From contig NZ_KB899241.1 in the NCBI RefSeq assembly GCF_000378125.1, positions 967,652 through 1,031,651 on the forward strand: 64,000 nucleotides of DNA. The letters run 5' to 3'. Positions 50,811-60,600 of the stretch are shown in pieces. Under the pieces are notes generated by a model. It had not been told where the DNA came from. It ran no database searches and worked only from the letters and a program-made list of their open reading frames with translations. Numbering within the stretch: position 1 is the first letter of the stretch; every line of letters starts with the position of its first letter. The position numbers and the translations under genes were made by a program. This stretch comes from Rudaea cellulosilytica DSM 22992 (GTDB lineage: Bacteria; Pseudomonadota; Gammaproteobacteria; Xanthomonadales; Rhodanobacteraceae).

Positions 50811-51671
50811 ATGAAACAATATCGTCCACTCGATCTCGACGCGGTAAAAGCGTTCGTATTGGCCGCGGAGCTGCAGAGCTTCACTCGCGCCGCCAACGCG
50901 CTGGCCACGAGCCAGGCTGCGGTCAGCGTCAAGCTGCAGCGGCTCGAGACGCAGCTCGGCCACCGCCTACTTGAACGTACCCCGCGTCAGGTGCGCCTGT
51001 CGGCTGAGGGCGCGGTTTTTCTCGACGCCGCGCGCGAGCTCATCAGCGCGCACGACCGCGCCGTTGCTTCGTTCTCCGTCGAAACCCATCGCCTCGCGAT
51101 CGGCATCAGCCAACATCTGGTCGGCGCGCGTCTGCCTTCGCTGCTGCAGCGACTGAATGCGCACGATCCCAAGCTGCGCATCGACCTGCGTGTGGCCGGA
51201 TCGGGCGAGCTGCTGCAGGCGCTTCGCGTAGATGCGCTCGATGCCGCAATCGTGCTGCAAAACGACAAACAGCGCAGCGGCGAGGTGCTGTATGCCGAAG
51301 CATTCCGCTGGATTGGCGCCGCGCACTGGCATCCGCGCGCCAGGGAGCCGTTGCCGCTGTCCACCCAAGGCGAATCGTGCGCGGTGCGGCGCGACGCGGT
51401 ACGTGCGCTCGACGCCGCCGGGATCGCCTGGATCGAGGCGTTCATCGGCCAGGGAGCGGCCTGCGTCGGCGCCGCCGCCGCGGCCGGTCTGGCGATCGCC
51501 GTGCTCGCCGAGCGCGCTGCGCCGCCAAACACGGTGGACCTGGGCGCTCGTCTAGGCCTGCCGCCGTTGCCCAGGCGCAAAGTCGTGCTGCATTCGCGGC
51601 TGCGCGATCGGCGCTCGCGCGAAGCACTGAAAGTCGTGAGCGCGGCGTTCCGCGACGATCGCCGCTACTAG
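50811..51671 (+). CDS. LysR-family transcriptional regulator
   Basis: A 286-residue regulator. The helix-turn-helix is at residues about 8-65 (LDAVKAFVLAAELQSFTRAANALATSQAAVSVKLQRLE...), followed by a periplasmic-binding-like effector domain. The ligand is unknown. Likely targets are the divergent lipocalin-like gene and itself. Confidence 0.92.
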   Translation: MKQYRPLDLDAVKAFVLAAELQSFTRAANALATSQAAVSVKLQRLETQLGHRLLERTPRQVRLSAEGAVFLDAARELISAHDRAVASFSVETHRLAIGISQHLVGARLPSLLQRLNAHDPKLRIDLRVAGSGELLQALRVDALDAAIVLQNDKQRSGEVLYAEAFRWIGAAHWHPRAREPLPLSTQGESCAVRRDAVRALDAAGIAWIEAFIGQGAACVGAAAAAGLAIAVLAERAAPPNTVDLGARLGLPPLPRRKVVLHSRLRDRRSREALKVVSAAFRDDRRY

Positions 51672-51694
51672 CAAGCGAAAAACACAACCCGCAA

Positions 51695-53062
51695 CTACGA
51701 GCGCGCCTCGCTTTCCTGCACCGGCGAACGCAACTCACTCGTCACCGCGGCGACTTCTTCGGTAATGTCGGGCCCGGGTGTCATCACCGTCGCCGCCGTG
51801 ATCGATGCCGGAAGATGCGCGGAAATGTACCAGGCCAGCAGCAGCGAAATGCCCAGAACGAAGGCGGCGATGAAAAACGTCGCGCCCGCCCAGACGCCGT
51901 GATCGTGCGAGCCCGAAACCAGCGCCAGCGTCGAAGGGAACAAAAATGCGCCGACGATGCCGGAGATGCTCGACGTGCTCGCCACTGCGCCTTGCAGACG
52001 ACCTTGTTCGCGCGGATCGACGAGGTGGCTCATCATTGCCTGTGCCGCCGGCTGCGCCGTGCCCCACAACGCCGCGATCGGCATTGCCGCCCAGAACCAG
52101 TAGCCGCTCGGCGCGAGCGCATAGAGTACGAGGCCGAGCGTGCCGCAGGCGAGGCCGAACAGCAGCGTGCGACGCTCGCCGAATTTGCCGACGATGCGCT
52201 TGACCAATACGCCCTGCACGACGGCCTGCAACACGCCGACGAGCGCCAGCGTGACGCCGACCATCAGCGGCCCCCAGCCGAAGCGATAGTCCGCGTACAG
52301 CACGAAGGTCGTCGGATAAACCATATGCACGAGCGCGATCAGCGCAACCACGCAGACCAGGCCGAGCACTTGCGGGTAACGCGAAAGCAGTTTCAAGGCG
52401 CCGAACGGATTCGCATGCGCCCAATCGAAGTGTGCGCTGCGCTTGTCCGGCGTCAGCGACTCGGGAAGCACGAAAAAGCCGTAGCAGAAATTGGTCAGGG
52501 ACATGACCACGGCAGCCCAGAACGGCAGACGCGGATGGATTTCGCCGAGGAAGCCGCCGATCACCGGCGCGATGACGAAGCCGATGCCAAACGCGATGCC
52601 GAGCACGCCGTAGGCCTGAGCGCGCTTCTCCGGCGGCGTCACGTCGGCGACGTAGGCGTTGGAGGCAGAAAAACTGGCCGAGGTGATGCCCGAGATCACA
52701 CGGCCGATGAACAACAGCGGTAGCGTGTTGACCAGCGCCATCATGAGAAAATCGAGACCGAGGCCGAGGTTCGAGGCGAGGATGATCGGACGCCGGCCGA
52801 AGCGGTCGGCGAGCGCGCCCTGAATCGGCGTGAACAGGAATTGCATCGCCATGAACACGACCGCGAACGCCATGTACCACCACGCCGCGAGCGAGGTGTC
52901 GCCGCCGACGAAGTTCTTGATCAGGTGCGGCAGCACCGGAATGATCAGGCCGAACGAGAGGATATCGATCAGCAGCGTGATGAAGATGAAGACCAGCGCC
53001 GCGCGACGGCCGTTTGGGGGTGGTGCGGCAGTCGGATTCGTTGCGGCGTTGTCCATGAGCAT
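51695..53062 (-). CDS. MFS transporter, TetA-like (DHA1)
   Basis: A 455-residue transporter with twelve membrane helices. Motif A reads GALADRFGRRPIIL and the opening FITLLIDILSFGLIIPVLPHLI matches tetracycline/H+ antiporters, but tetracycline transport is not implied. Long Glu/Thr-rich C-terminal tail. Convergent with the LysR gene. ATG start at 53062; a second ATG lies two codons in. Confidence 0.88.
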   Translation of the reverse strand: MLMDNAATNPTAAPPPNGRRAALVFIFITLLIDILSFGLIIPVLPHLIKNFVGGDTSLAAWWYMAFAVVFMAMQFLFTPIQGALADRFGRRPIILASNLGLGLDFLMMALVNTLPLLFIGRVISGITSASFSASNAYVADVTPPEKRAQAYGVLGIAFGIGFVIAPVIGGFLGEIHPRLPFWAAVVMSLTNFCYGFFVLPESLTPDKRSAHFDWAHANPFGALKLLSRYPQVLGLVCVVALIALVHMVYPTTFVLYADYRFGWGPLMVGVTLALVGVLQAVVQGVLVKRIVGKFGERRTLLFGLACGTLGLVLYALAPSGYWFWAAMPIAALWGTAQPAAQAMMSHLVDPREQGRLQGAVASTSSISGIVGAFLFPSTLALVSGSHDHGVWAGATFFIAAFVLGISLLLAWYISAHLPASITAATVMTPGPDITEEVAAVTSELRSPVQESEARS

Positions 53063-53134
53063 CCTCTCGGTTGATCGCGGCCTGGCGGGCGCGAAAGTTT
53101 CCGCGCCGTCTGTCTCGAATCTCGCGACGGGGCG

Positions 53135-53746
53135 CTACTTGCGCCGCGGTGCGTCGATATCGATGAAGCGCAGGAACTCGCCGCGCGTGCGCGCATCGGT
53201 GCGGAACGTGCCAAGCATCTGCGAAGAGATCATCGACACGCCGGTCTTGTTGACCCCGCGCGTGGTCATGCACTCGTGCGAGGCATCGATGACGACACCG
53301 ACGCCACGTGGCTTGAGCACATCCTCGATGCAGTGCGCGATCTGCGAGGTCAGCTTCTCCTGTACTTGCAGGCGGCGTGCGAAGATCTCGACCACGCGCG
53401 CGAGCTTGGAGATGCCGACGACGCGGTTGGTCGGCAGATAGCCGACATGTGCGCGGCCGATGATCGGCGCCATGTGGTGCTCGCAGTGCGAGGCGAATTC
53501 GATGTCGCGCAGCACGACCATCTCATCGTAGCCGGCGACCTCCTCGAACGTGCGGCGCAGTTCGTCGGCCGGATCGTCAGCGTAGCCGGAGAACCAGTCT
53601 TTGTAGGCATTGACTACGCGCTTGGGCGTGTCGATCAGGCCTTCGCGCGTCGGGTCGTCGCCAGCCCAGCGCAGCAGTACGCGCACGGCGTCTTCGGCCT
53701 GAGCTTGGCTGACGGGTGGAGACTTGGGCGTTTTCTTTTTCTTCAT
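53135..53746 (-). CDS. folE: GTP cyclohydrolase I
   Basis: A 203-residue enzyme from ATG 53746, opening the folate or tetrahydropterin pathway (GTP to dihydroneopterin triphosphate). The zinc and catalytic residues are in [21 protein letters not shown] and [14 protein letters not shown]. Starts with a Lys-rich tail. It is divergent from the TonB-like gene. Confidence 0.95.
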   Translation of the reverse strand: MKKKKTPKSPPVSQAQAEDAVRVLLRWAGDDPTREGLIDTPKRVVNAYKDWFSGYADDPADELRRTFEEVAGYDEMVVLRDIEFASHCEHHMAPIIGRAHVGYLPTNRVVGISKLARVVEIFARRLQVQEKLTSQIAHCIEDVLKPRGVGVVIDASHECMTTRGVNKTGVSMISSQMLGTFRTDARTRGEFLRFIDIDAPRRK

Positions 53747-53875
53747 GGGAGACAATCGTGCGGAAGAGGGGGCCGCAGTGTAGCGCGATCCTCATTTTGC
53801 TGCGTCGCTTCGGCTGCGCGGTTTGGGCGGCACATTCGGTCCGCGCTCATCGCCGCGGGCGTAGGATCGACAGCC

Positions 53876-54664
53876 ATGACACTGCGTCCGACCCGCCTTG
53901 CCCAGCCCCCGGCGCGCGCCGGAACGGGTTTGTCCGCTATGCGAGCCTCTTACGGCATCGGTTTGTCGCGATCGGCCACCGCGATTGCGCTCCTGCTGTC
54001 GCTGCTCCTGCATGTCGCCTTCATCCTAGCGCTGCTGCGGCCCGAACCTGCGCCGCAAGCGATTGCACGTGTCGATGTGGTGTCGGTGCATCTGGTGCCG
54101 ACGCAGCCCGCCGCGACCGCAGCGGCCTCGGAGCCGCCCCTTCCTCCCGCGCCGAGCACCGCGAAATCCGCAGAGCAAGCAGAGGAGGTCCATCGACAAG
54201 GCGACACGGCGCCCCCATCTGAGCCGAACGTGCAACGCATGAACGTGCGGCGTGCAGCTTCTGCAAAACGGCTGCTTCCGAACAAAGCCGATGTCTTGCC
54301 GCAGCCCGCGCCCAAAGCCGATGCCGCCGCGCCGACACCACACCTCGACGAGTCACCAGAAAATCGCGCGGCGAACAGCCTTTCCGACTATCTGCGCCTG
54401 CTCGCCATGCGTCTCGCCGAGGTCAAGCAATATCCCGCCGCTGCGGTGGCGCAGCACGAACAGGGCGAGGTGCTGGTCGGCTTCCGCCTCGATCACAGCG
54501 GCCACGTGCTGTCTTGGCAGATCGCGCGCAGCTCCGGTTACGACGAACTCGACGCCGAAGTCGCGCGCATGGTCGAGCGCGCCGCGCCGTTTCCGCCACT
54601 ACCGCGCGCTTGGCACGCAGACTCGGCAAGCTTTCAGGTGCCGATCGGTTTCTCGCTGTACTGA
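53876..54664 (+). CDS. TonB-like energy transducer
   Basis: A 262-residue protein from ATG 53876 (AGGA upstream). One N-terminal membrane helix (residues about 33-53, AIALLLSLLLHVAFILALL with the helix His typical of TonB), a Pro/Ala-rich periplasmic spacer, and a C-terminal TonB domain (YPAAAVAQHEQGEVLVGFRLDHSGHV, SSGYDELDAEVARMVERAAPFPPLP). It would transmit proton-motive force to outer-membrane receptors; ExbB/ExbD are not adjacent. A start at 53939 is also possible. The last 31 bases overlap the 3' end of the convergent glucan synthase gene. Confidence 0.87.
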   Translation: MTLRPTRLAQPPARAGTGLSAMRASYGIGLSRSATAIALLLSLLLHVAFILALLRPEPAPQAIARVDVVSVHLVPTQPAATAAASEPPLPPAPSTAKSAEQAEEVHRQGDTAPPSEPNVQRMNVRRAASAKRLLPNKADVLPQPAPKADAAAPTPHLDESPENRAANSLSDYLRLLAMRLAEVKQYPAAAVAQHEQGEVLVGFRLDHSGHVLSWQIARSSGYDELDAEVARMVERAAPFPPLPRAWHADSASFQVPIGFSLY

Positions 54665-57600
54665 ATTGCGGCTTCCTCGCCGGCGGCGGCGAGATACACC
54701 TCGACGCGATGCACGCCGGCAGCCGCGTCGAGGACGATCGCGTTGCCGGACTGCGCCACGCCGTCGAGAACCACGCTGCCCGCCGGCTTTGACGCGTCGC
54801 GTTGCACGTGGATTGCGTAAGTCGCATCGCCATGGCGATAGGCGATGTCGATGCCGGACCACGCCGCAGGCAGGCGTGGTGCGACGACAAGGCGCTCGCC
54901 CTCTCGCGTCAGGCCGACGAACGTCTCGATCAACAACCGATACATCCAGCCCGCCGAACCCGTGTACCAGGTCCAGCCGGCGCGGCCGCGGTGCGCGGGA
55001 TTCGCGTAGACGTCGCCAGCGACCACGTAGGGCTCGCCTTTGTATATTTCTGCACTTTTTCCATCGACGGCATGGCGCTGCGGATTGATCAGGTCGAACA
55101 GTTGCCAGGCGCGCTCGATGCGCCCGGCCTCGGCGAACGCCATCACCGCCCAGACCGCGGCATGCGTGTACTGGCCGCCGTTCTCGCGCACGCCGGGCAG
55201 GTAGCCGGCGATGTAGCCGGGATCGGGAGCTTGCAATCTCGCGGCTGCGCTGCCCCTTTGTTCATTCACTGCGTTGAGTTGTCGATCGAAGGGAGGCGAA
55301 AGCAGGCGGATCAGCTTCGCCTCCTCGTCGACCAGTTGCGCATCGAGCGCGTCGAGCGCGCGCGCGACGCGCGCGGGACGCCCCGCGCCGGAAAGGAGCG
55401 CCCAACTCTGCGCGATCGAATCGATCCGGCATTGGTCGTTCTTGCGCGACCCGAGCGGCGTGCCGTCGTCGAACCAAGCACGCAGGTACCAGTCGCCGTC
55501 CCACGCGTACTGTTCGAGATTCGCCGCGAGTTCGAAGGCGCTGCGCGTGCAACGCTCGCTGAATATGGCGTCGCCACGAATGACGGCCACGTCGTGGAAT
55601 TGCGTCAGCACGTGGTGCAGGAAAAACCCTAGCCAGACGCTTTCGCCGCGGCCCTCGGCACCGACTGCATTCATGCCGTCGTTCCAGTCGCCGCTGCCGA
55701 TGCGCGGCAGGCCATGCGCGGCGCCCTTGATGTTGCCCAATGCATGCTCGATCGCACGCACGCAGTGCTGGTAGAGGTCGGCGGTCTCGTTCGAGCGCAG
55801 CGGCAGGTCGTAGTACGACTCCTCGCCGGCATTCAAGGGCCGCGCTTCGAGATAGTGGCTGCGCTCGTCGAGCACGGCGTGATCGCCGCTTGCGCGGATG
55901 TAACGCGCGACCGCGAGCGGTAACCATAAGTAATCGTCGGAACAATTCGTGCGCACGCCGCGACCGGCCGGCGGATGCCACCAGTGCTGCACGTCGCCTT
56001 CGCGGAACTGGCGCTGTGCAGCGAGCACGATCTGCTCGCGCAACAATGCTGGCTCGGCGTGCACGAGCGCCATCGCGTCCTGCAGCTGGTCGCGGAAACC
56101 GAACGCACCGCCGGATTGATGAAAGCCGCTGCGCCCCCACAATCGGCAGGCGATCGTCTGGTACAGCAGCCAGCCGTTCGCAAGCAGATTGAAACCTGGA
56201 TCTGGCGTAGTCACGATGACGTTGCCGAGCAGGCGTTGCCAGAGCGCCGCGACCTCCTCGAACGAGGCACGCGCGGCACCGGTGCGGCGGAAACGCGCGA
56301 CCAGCGCCTCGGCGTCTTCGCTGCTGCGTGCCGCACCGAGGCGAAAAATCACTTCGCGCGTCTCGCCATCGGCGAGTTCGAGTTCAACCTGGATCGCCGC
56401 GCACGGATCAAGACAAGCACCGACGCGGCCGGACAGGCGCGCGCGGCGCATCGCCGCGGGCGATTCCAGACTGCCGTTGCGACCGATGAATTCACTGCGG
56501 TCGCCGCTCACCGTGCGCTGCGCGGAGCCGACATCGAAGAAGCCGACTTGACCGGCGAATTCCGCATTCCAGCTGTTGCGCGCGAACAACGCGCCGCTCG
56601 CATCGAACCACCCGGTCACGTGCTGCGCCGTCCGCGAAGGCAGATCGCCGAGCACCCATTCGACATAGCCCGTGATCGAAAGCCGGCGCGCGCGGCCGCA
56701 GTCGTTGCGCAGGCGCAGGACGAAGAACTTCACCGGGGCCTCGGCGTCGACATGCACGCGCAAATCGCTCGCGATGCCGTCCTCGACATGTTCGAACTGG
56801 CTGTAACCGAAGCCGTGGCGCACGACGTAGCGGCCACGGCCGCCCGCATGCGCCGGCGTCGGCGACCAGTACGCGCCGGTTTCCTCGTCGCGCAGGTAGA
56901 ACGCTTCGCCGCTCGGGTCAGCGACCGCGTCGTTGTGCCACGGCGTCAGCCGATATTCGTGCGCGTTGTCGAAGAACGTGTAGCCGCAGCCCGACTCGGT
57001 AACGACGCAGCCGAAATGCGGATTGGCGAGCACGTTCGCCCACGGCAGTGGCGTGCGCTTCGCTGCGTCGCAGACAATCACGTATTCGCGCCCGGCGCGC
57101 GCGAAGCCGCCGTAGCCATTGAACATCTCCAATTTCGGTATCGACGCCTGTCGCGCATCGGTGCTTGCCGACTGCCGCGTCGCGACGAATTTCGGCACCA
57201 CGATTTCGCTGCTCGAAGACTTCGCGTCGCGCAGCTGTTCGGCGAAGCTGCCCGCGCGATCCGACAACACCACACGCGCGACCGCGAACAATTGCACGCG
57301 ATCCTCGTGCGGAACCTGCGCGCTGGCGCGGATGAAGACACCGCCGGGCTTGTCGATCGCCGCGCCTTCGCCCACCGCTGCGACGGCGGCGTAGATCGCG
57401 TCGTTGACTTCCTGGCGATAACCGCCACGCTCCTCGTTGAGCACGATGAGGTCGAAATGCAGCCCCTTCGTCCGGCAATAGCGCTGCGCGCTCACCGCCT
57501 GGCGCACGAGCGCGAGCTTGTCCACATCCTCGATCGACACGAGCGCGATCGGCAGGTCACCCGAGATGCCGTGTGCCCACAGCCCGTTCTGGCTCAGGCG

Positions 57601-60600
57601 GTTGCTCGCGACGACCTCGGCCTGCGCACGCCGTGCGGGATCGGCATAGAGGATCGCCGAGGCCACGCGCGAGTAGAGCTGCGCCTCGCTTTCGCTGACG
57701 TTGATCTGGCCGAGCGCCATGCGGTTGTGCGTGGTCGCGATCGCAAGCGCGCGGTCGGCGAACGCGCGGTCGCGGTACTTGTCGGCCAGCTCGAGCACGG
57801 CCTCGCGGCTGTCGCCCGCACCGATGACGAGATCGACGACGACGCTGCCCTCCGCCGGCACGCTCACACGCCGGCGGATCGCGACGATCGGATCGAGCAC
57901 GTCGCCTGCGGTGTTCGAGAGCACGCCCGCGCTGCGTGCCGCGGCCGGATCGTGCGCGTCGTGACCGCGGCCAAGGAAGCGCATGCGGTCGGTTTCGAAT
58001 GAAGTCTCGACCGTGGTGTTCCTGCGCCCGGCCTCCTCGCGGATGCAGAACAGATGCACGAGCCAGGGCTGTGCATCGCCGGCCAGGCGCGGCCTGCGCG
58101 TGGCGAGGATCGCCGCGTGCTCAGGCAGGATCTCGGTCTGCACGAACAGATTGTTGAACGCCGGGTGCAGCGCGTCGGCCGCGCCGGCGTTGAGCACGAC
58201 CTCGGCGTAGCTGGTCAGCTCGAACGTGCGCGGCGTGCGCGCGCGATTGGTCAGGCGCAGGCGGCGCAGCTCGATGTCGTCCTCGGGCGAAACCACGATC
58301 TGCACGCGCGCCTCGAGGCGGTCGAGGCTCAGGCGCTGCTCGACACGCGCGTCGTCGAACACGATTTCGCGTGCTTCGACCGCATCCGCGGCGACCGCCG
58401 CGGCCGTGCTCCAGCTCTTGCCAGTGTCGACATCGCGGATATGGATGAACGTGCCCCAGGCGTCGCGCGTCGGATCCTCGCGCCAGCGCGTGAGATCGAG
58501 TTCGCGCCAGCGACTGTAGCCGGCGCCGCTCTGGGTCAGCATGAGATGGTAGTTGCCGTTGCTCAGCAACTGCACCGCCGGGCGCGGTGTGTCGGCGCGC
58601 GTGTAGCGACGCTGCGGCGTCGCCGCGGCCTCTTCTTCGGCGCGCGCATCGAGCGCGGGCGGCGCCGCAGGCGCGAGCGCGACGTTGCGTGGCACGCGTT
58701 CCTGCAGCAGCAGTAACACCGCTGCGAGCTCGGCATCGGCGGCGAAACGGCGCGGCATCGGCGCGTTGTTGAGACATTCGCCGAACGCGACCAGGCTCAT
58801 GCCCTGATGATGCGCCATGTATTCGCGCACCACGCCGACCGTCTCGCCTGAGGGCAGGTGCGCCGCGGTGAAGTCGATTGCCTCGTAATAGCCGTACTGC
58901 GACCACCAACCGCGCGCGGCGATCTCGGCGAGATTGTGCGCGGCTTCGCTCGGCGCTGCGAGCATGGCGAGTGCGCTCGCATACGGCGCGATTACGCGAT
59001 CCTGCGACAGGCCGCGCTGCAGGCCGAGGCCGGGCGCGCCGAACGCGCGGTAGTGATAGTTCTGGCCCGCGTCGGTGAGGAAGTAACCGGATTCGGAGAT
59101 GCCCCAGGGCAGGCCGTGTTCGCGGCCCCAGCCGATCTGCCGCGCGACCGCGACGCGCGCCGACTCCTCGATCAGGCTGCCGGGCCATACCGGCATCACC
59201 AGCTGCGGCATCAGGTATTCGAACATCGAGCCGCTCCACGACAGCAGCACCTGGCCCTCGGGAACTTGGGTCTGCGCGCGGCCGAGCGCGAACCAGCCGT
59301 CCTGAGCAATCTGTCCCTGCGCGACCGCGAGGTAGACGGCGAGGCGCACTTCGGAGGCGAGCAGGTCGTAGTAGCCGGCATCGCGGCGGCCCTCGCTGAC
59401 GTTGTAGCCGATCGCGAATTGTTCACGCGCCGGATCGTAAAGGAAGGCGAAATCGACGCGCGCGAAATCGGCGCAGAGCGCGCCCAATGCTTCGATTTCC
59501 TGTACGCAGGTGCGTGCGAGTCCGCGCGCCGTGGGCGAGATCGATTGCGAGGCTGCCAGCGCCTGCAGGCTCGGCATCGGCGATTCGGCGTGGATTGCGC
59601 CGGCATCGTGGGCGACCGCCGCCGCAATCGAAACATCGCCGACGAAGTCTTCGATGTCGGCCATCGTCATCGCCGCCTGGCGCAAGAGTTTTTCGCTCCA
59701 CTCGCGCTCGAGTGGCTCGCCGTCGGCCAACTTTGCGTGCAGCGCCTGCGCACGCAGGAACAGTTCGCGCAACGCGGCGTGGGTCGGGACGATCGGCAAC
59801 GTCGGCGGCAGGCGCTGCGCTGCGGCCAGCGCATCGTCGAGCGGCTGCCACAGTTCGCTGTCCACGCGCGCGCTCAACGCGCGCAGCACGGCAAACGTGT
59901 CGGCCAGGCCATCGAATGCCTGCTTGCCGACGATCGGTGCGCGCAGCAGTTCGAACAAACCTTGGCGCAGGGTCAGCACGTGGCCGACGAAATTGCCGCT
60001 GTCGACCGTGGAGATGTACATCGGCTGCAACGGCGTCAGCGCCGCCGTGTCGTACCAGTTGTAGAGATGACCGCGGTAACGCTCCATCTTCTGCAGGGTG
60101 TCGAATGTACGCCGCGTCGCCGCGAGCAGACTGCGCAGCGAAACGTAGCCGAGATCGTGCGCGGCGAGATTCGCAAGCAGGCCCATGCCGATGTTGGTCG
60201 ACGAGGTGCGGTGCATGATCTTGACCGCCGGATATTCCTGGTAATGATCCGGCGGCAGCCAGTTGTCCTCGGCAGCGACGAAACGCTCGAACCAGGCCCA
60301 GGTGCGGCGCGCGGCCTGACGCACGAATCGCGTCTGCTGTGTATCGAGCGGTTGTGTCCTGCGTGCCGGCACGCGCGCCGTCCACGCGGCGAGCGCGGGT
60401 GCCACGAACCAGGCGAGCAGCCACGGCGCGGCCAATGCGAGCATGTCGACGCGCCACAAAAGCAGAGCTGCCGCGATGGCGAGCGCCGCAACGGGCGCCA
60501 CTTTCATCTGCTGCCACGTCGCCAGTACGCCGTCGCCGCGCGCACGTCCGGCTACGACGCTCGACGCGACCCACTGCAGCAGATGCCGCCGCGAGACGTG

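Noticed and set aside
55975-58002. A 675-residue plus-strand frame antisense to ndvB
   Set aside because: Same composition artefact; the minus-strand frame has intact GH94 motifs.
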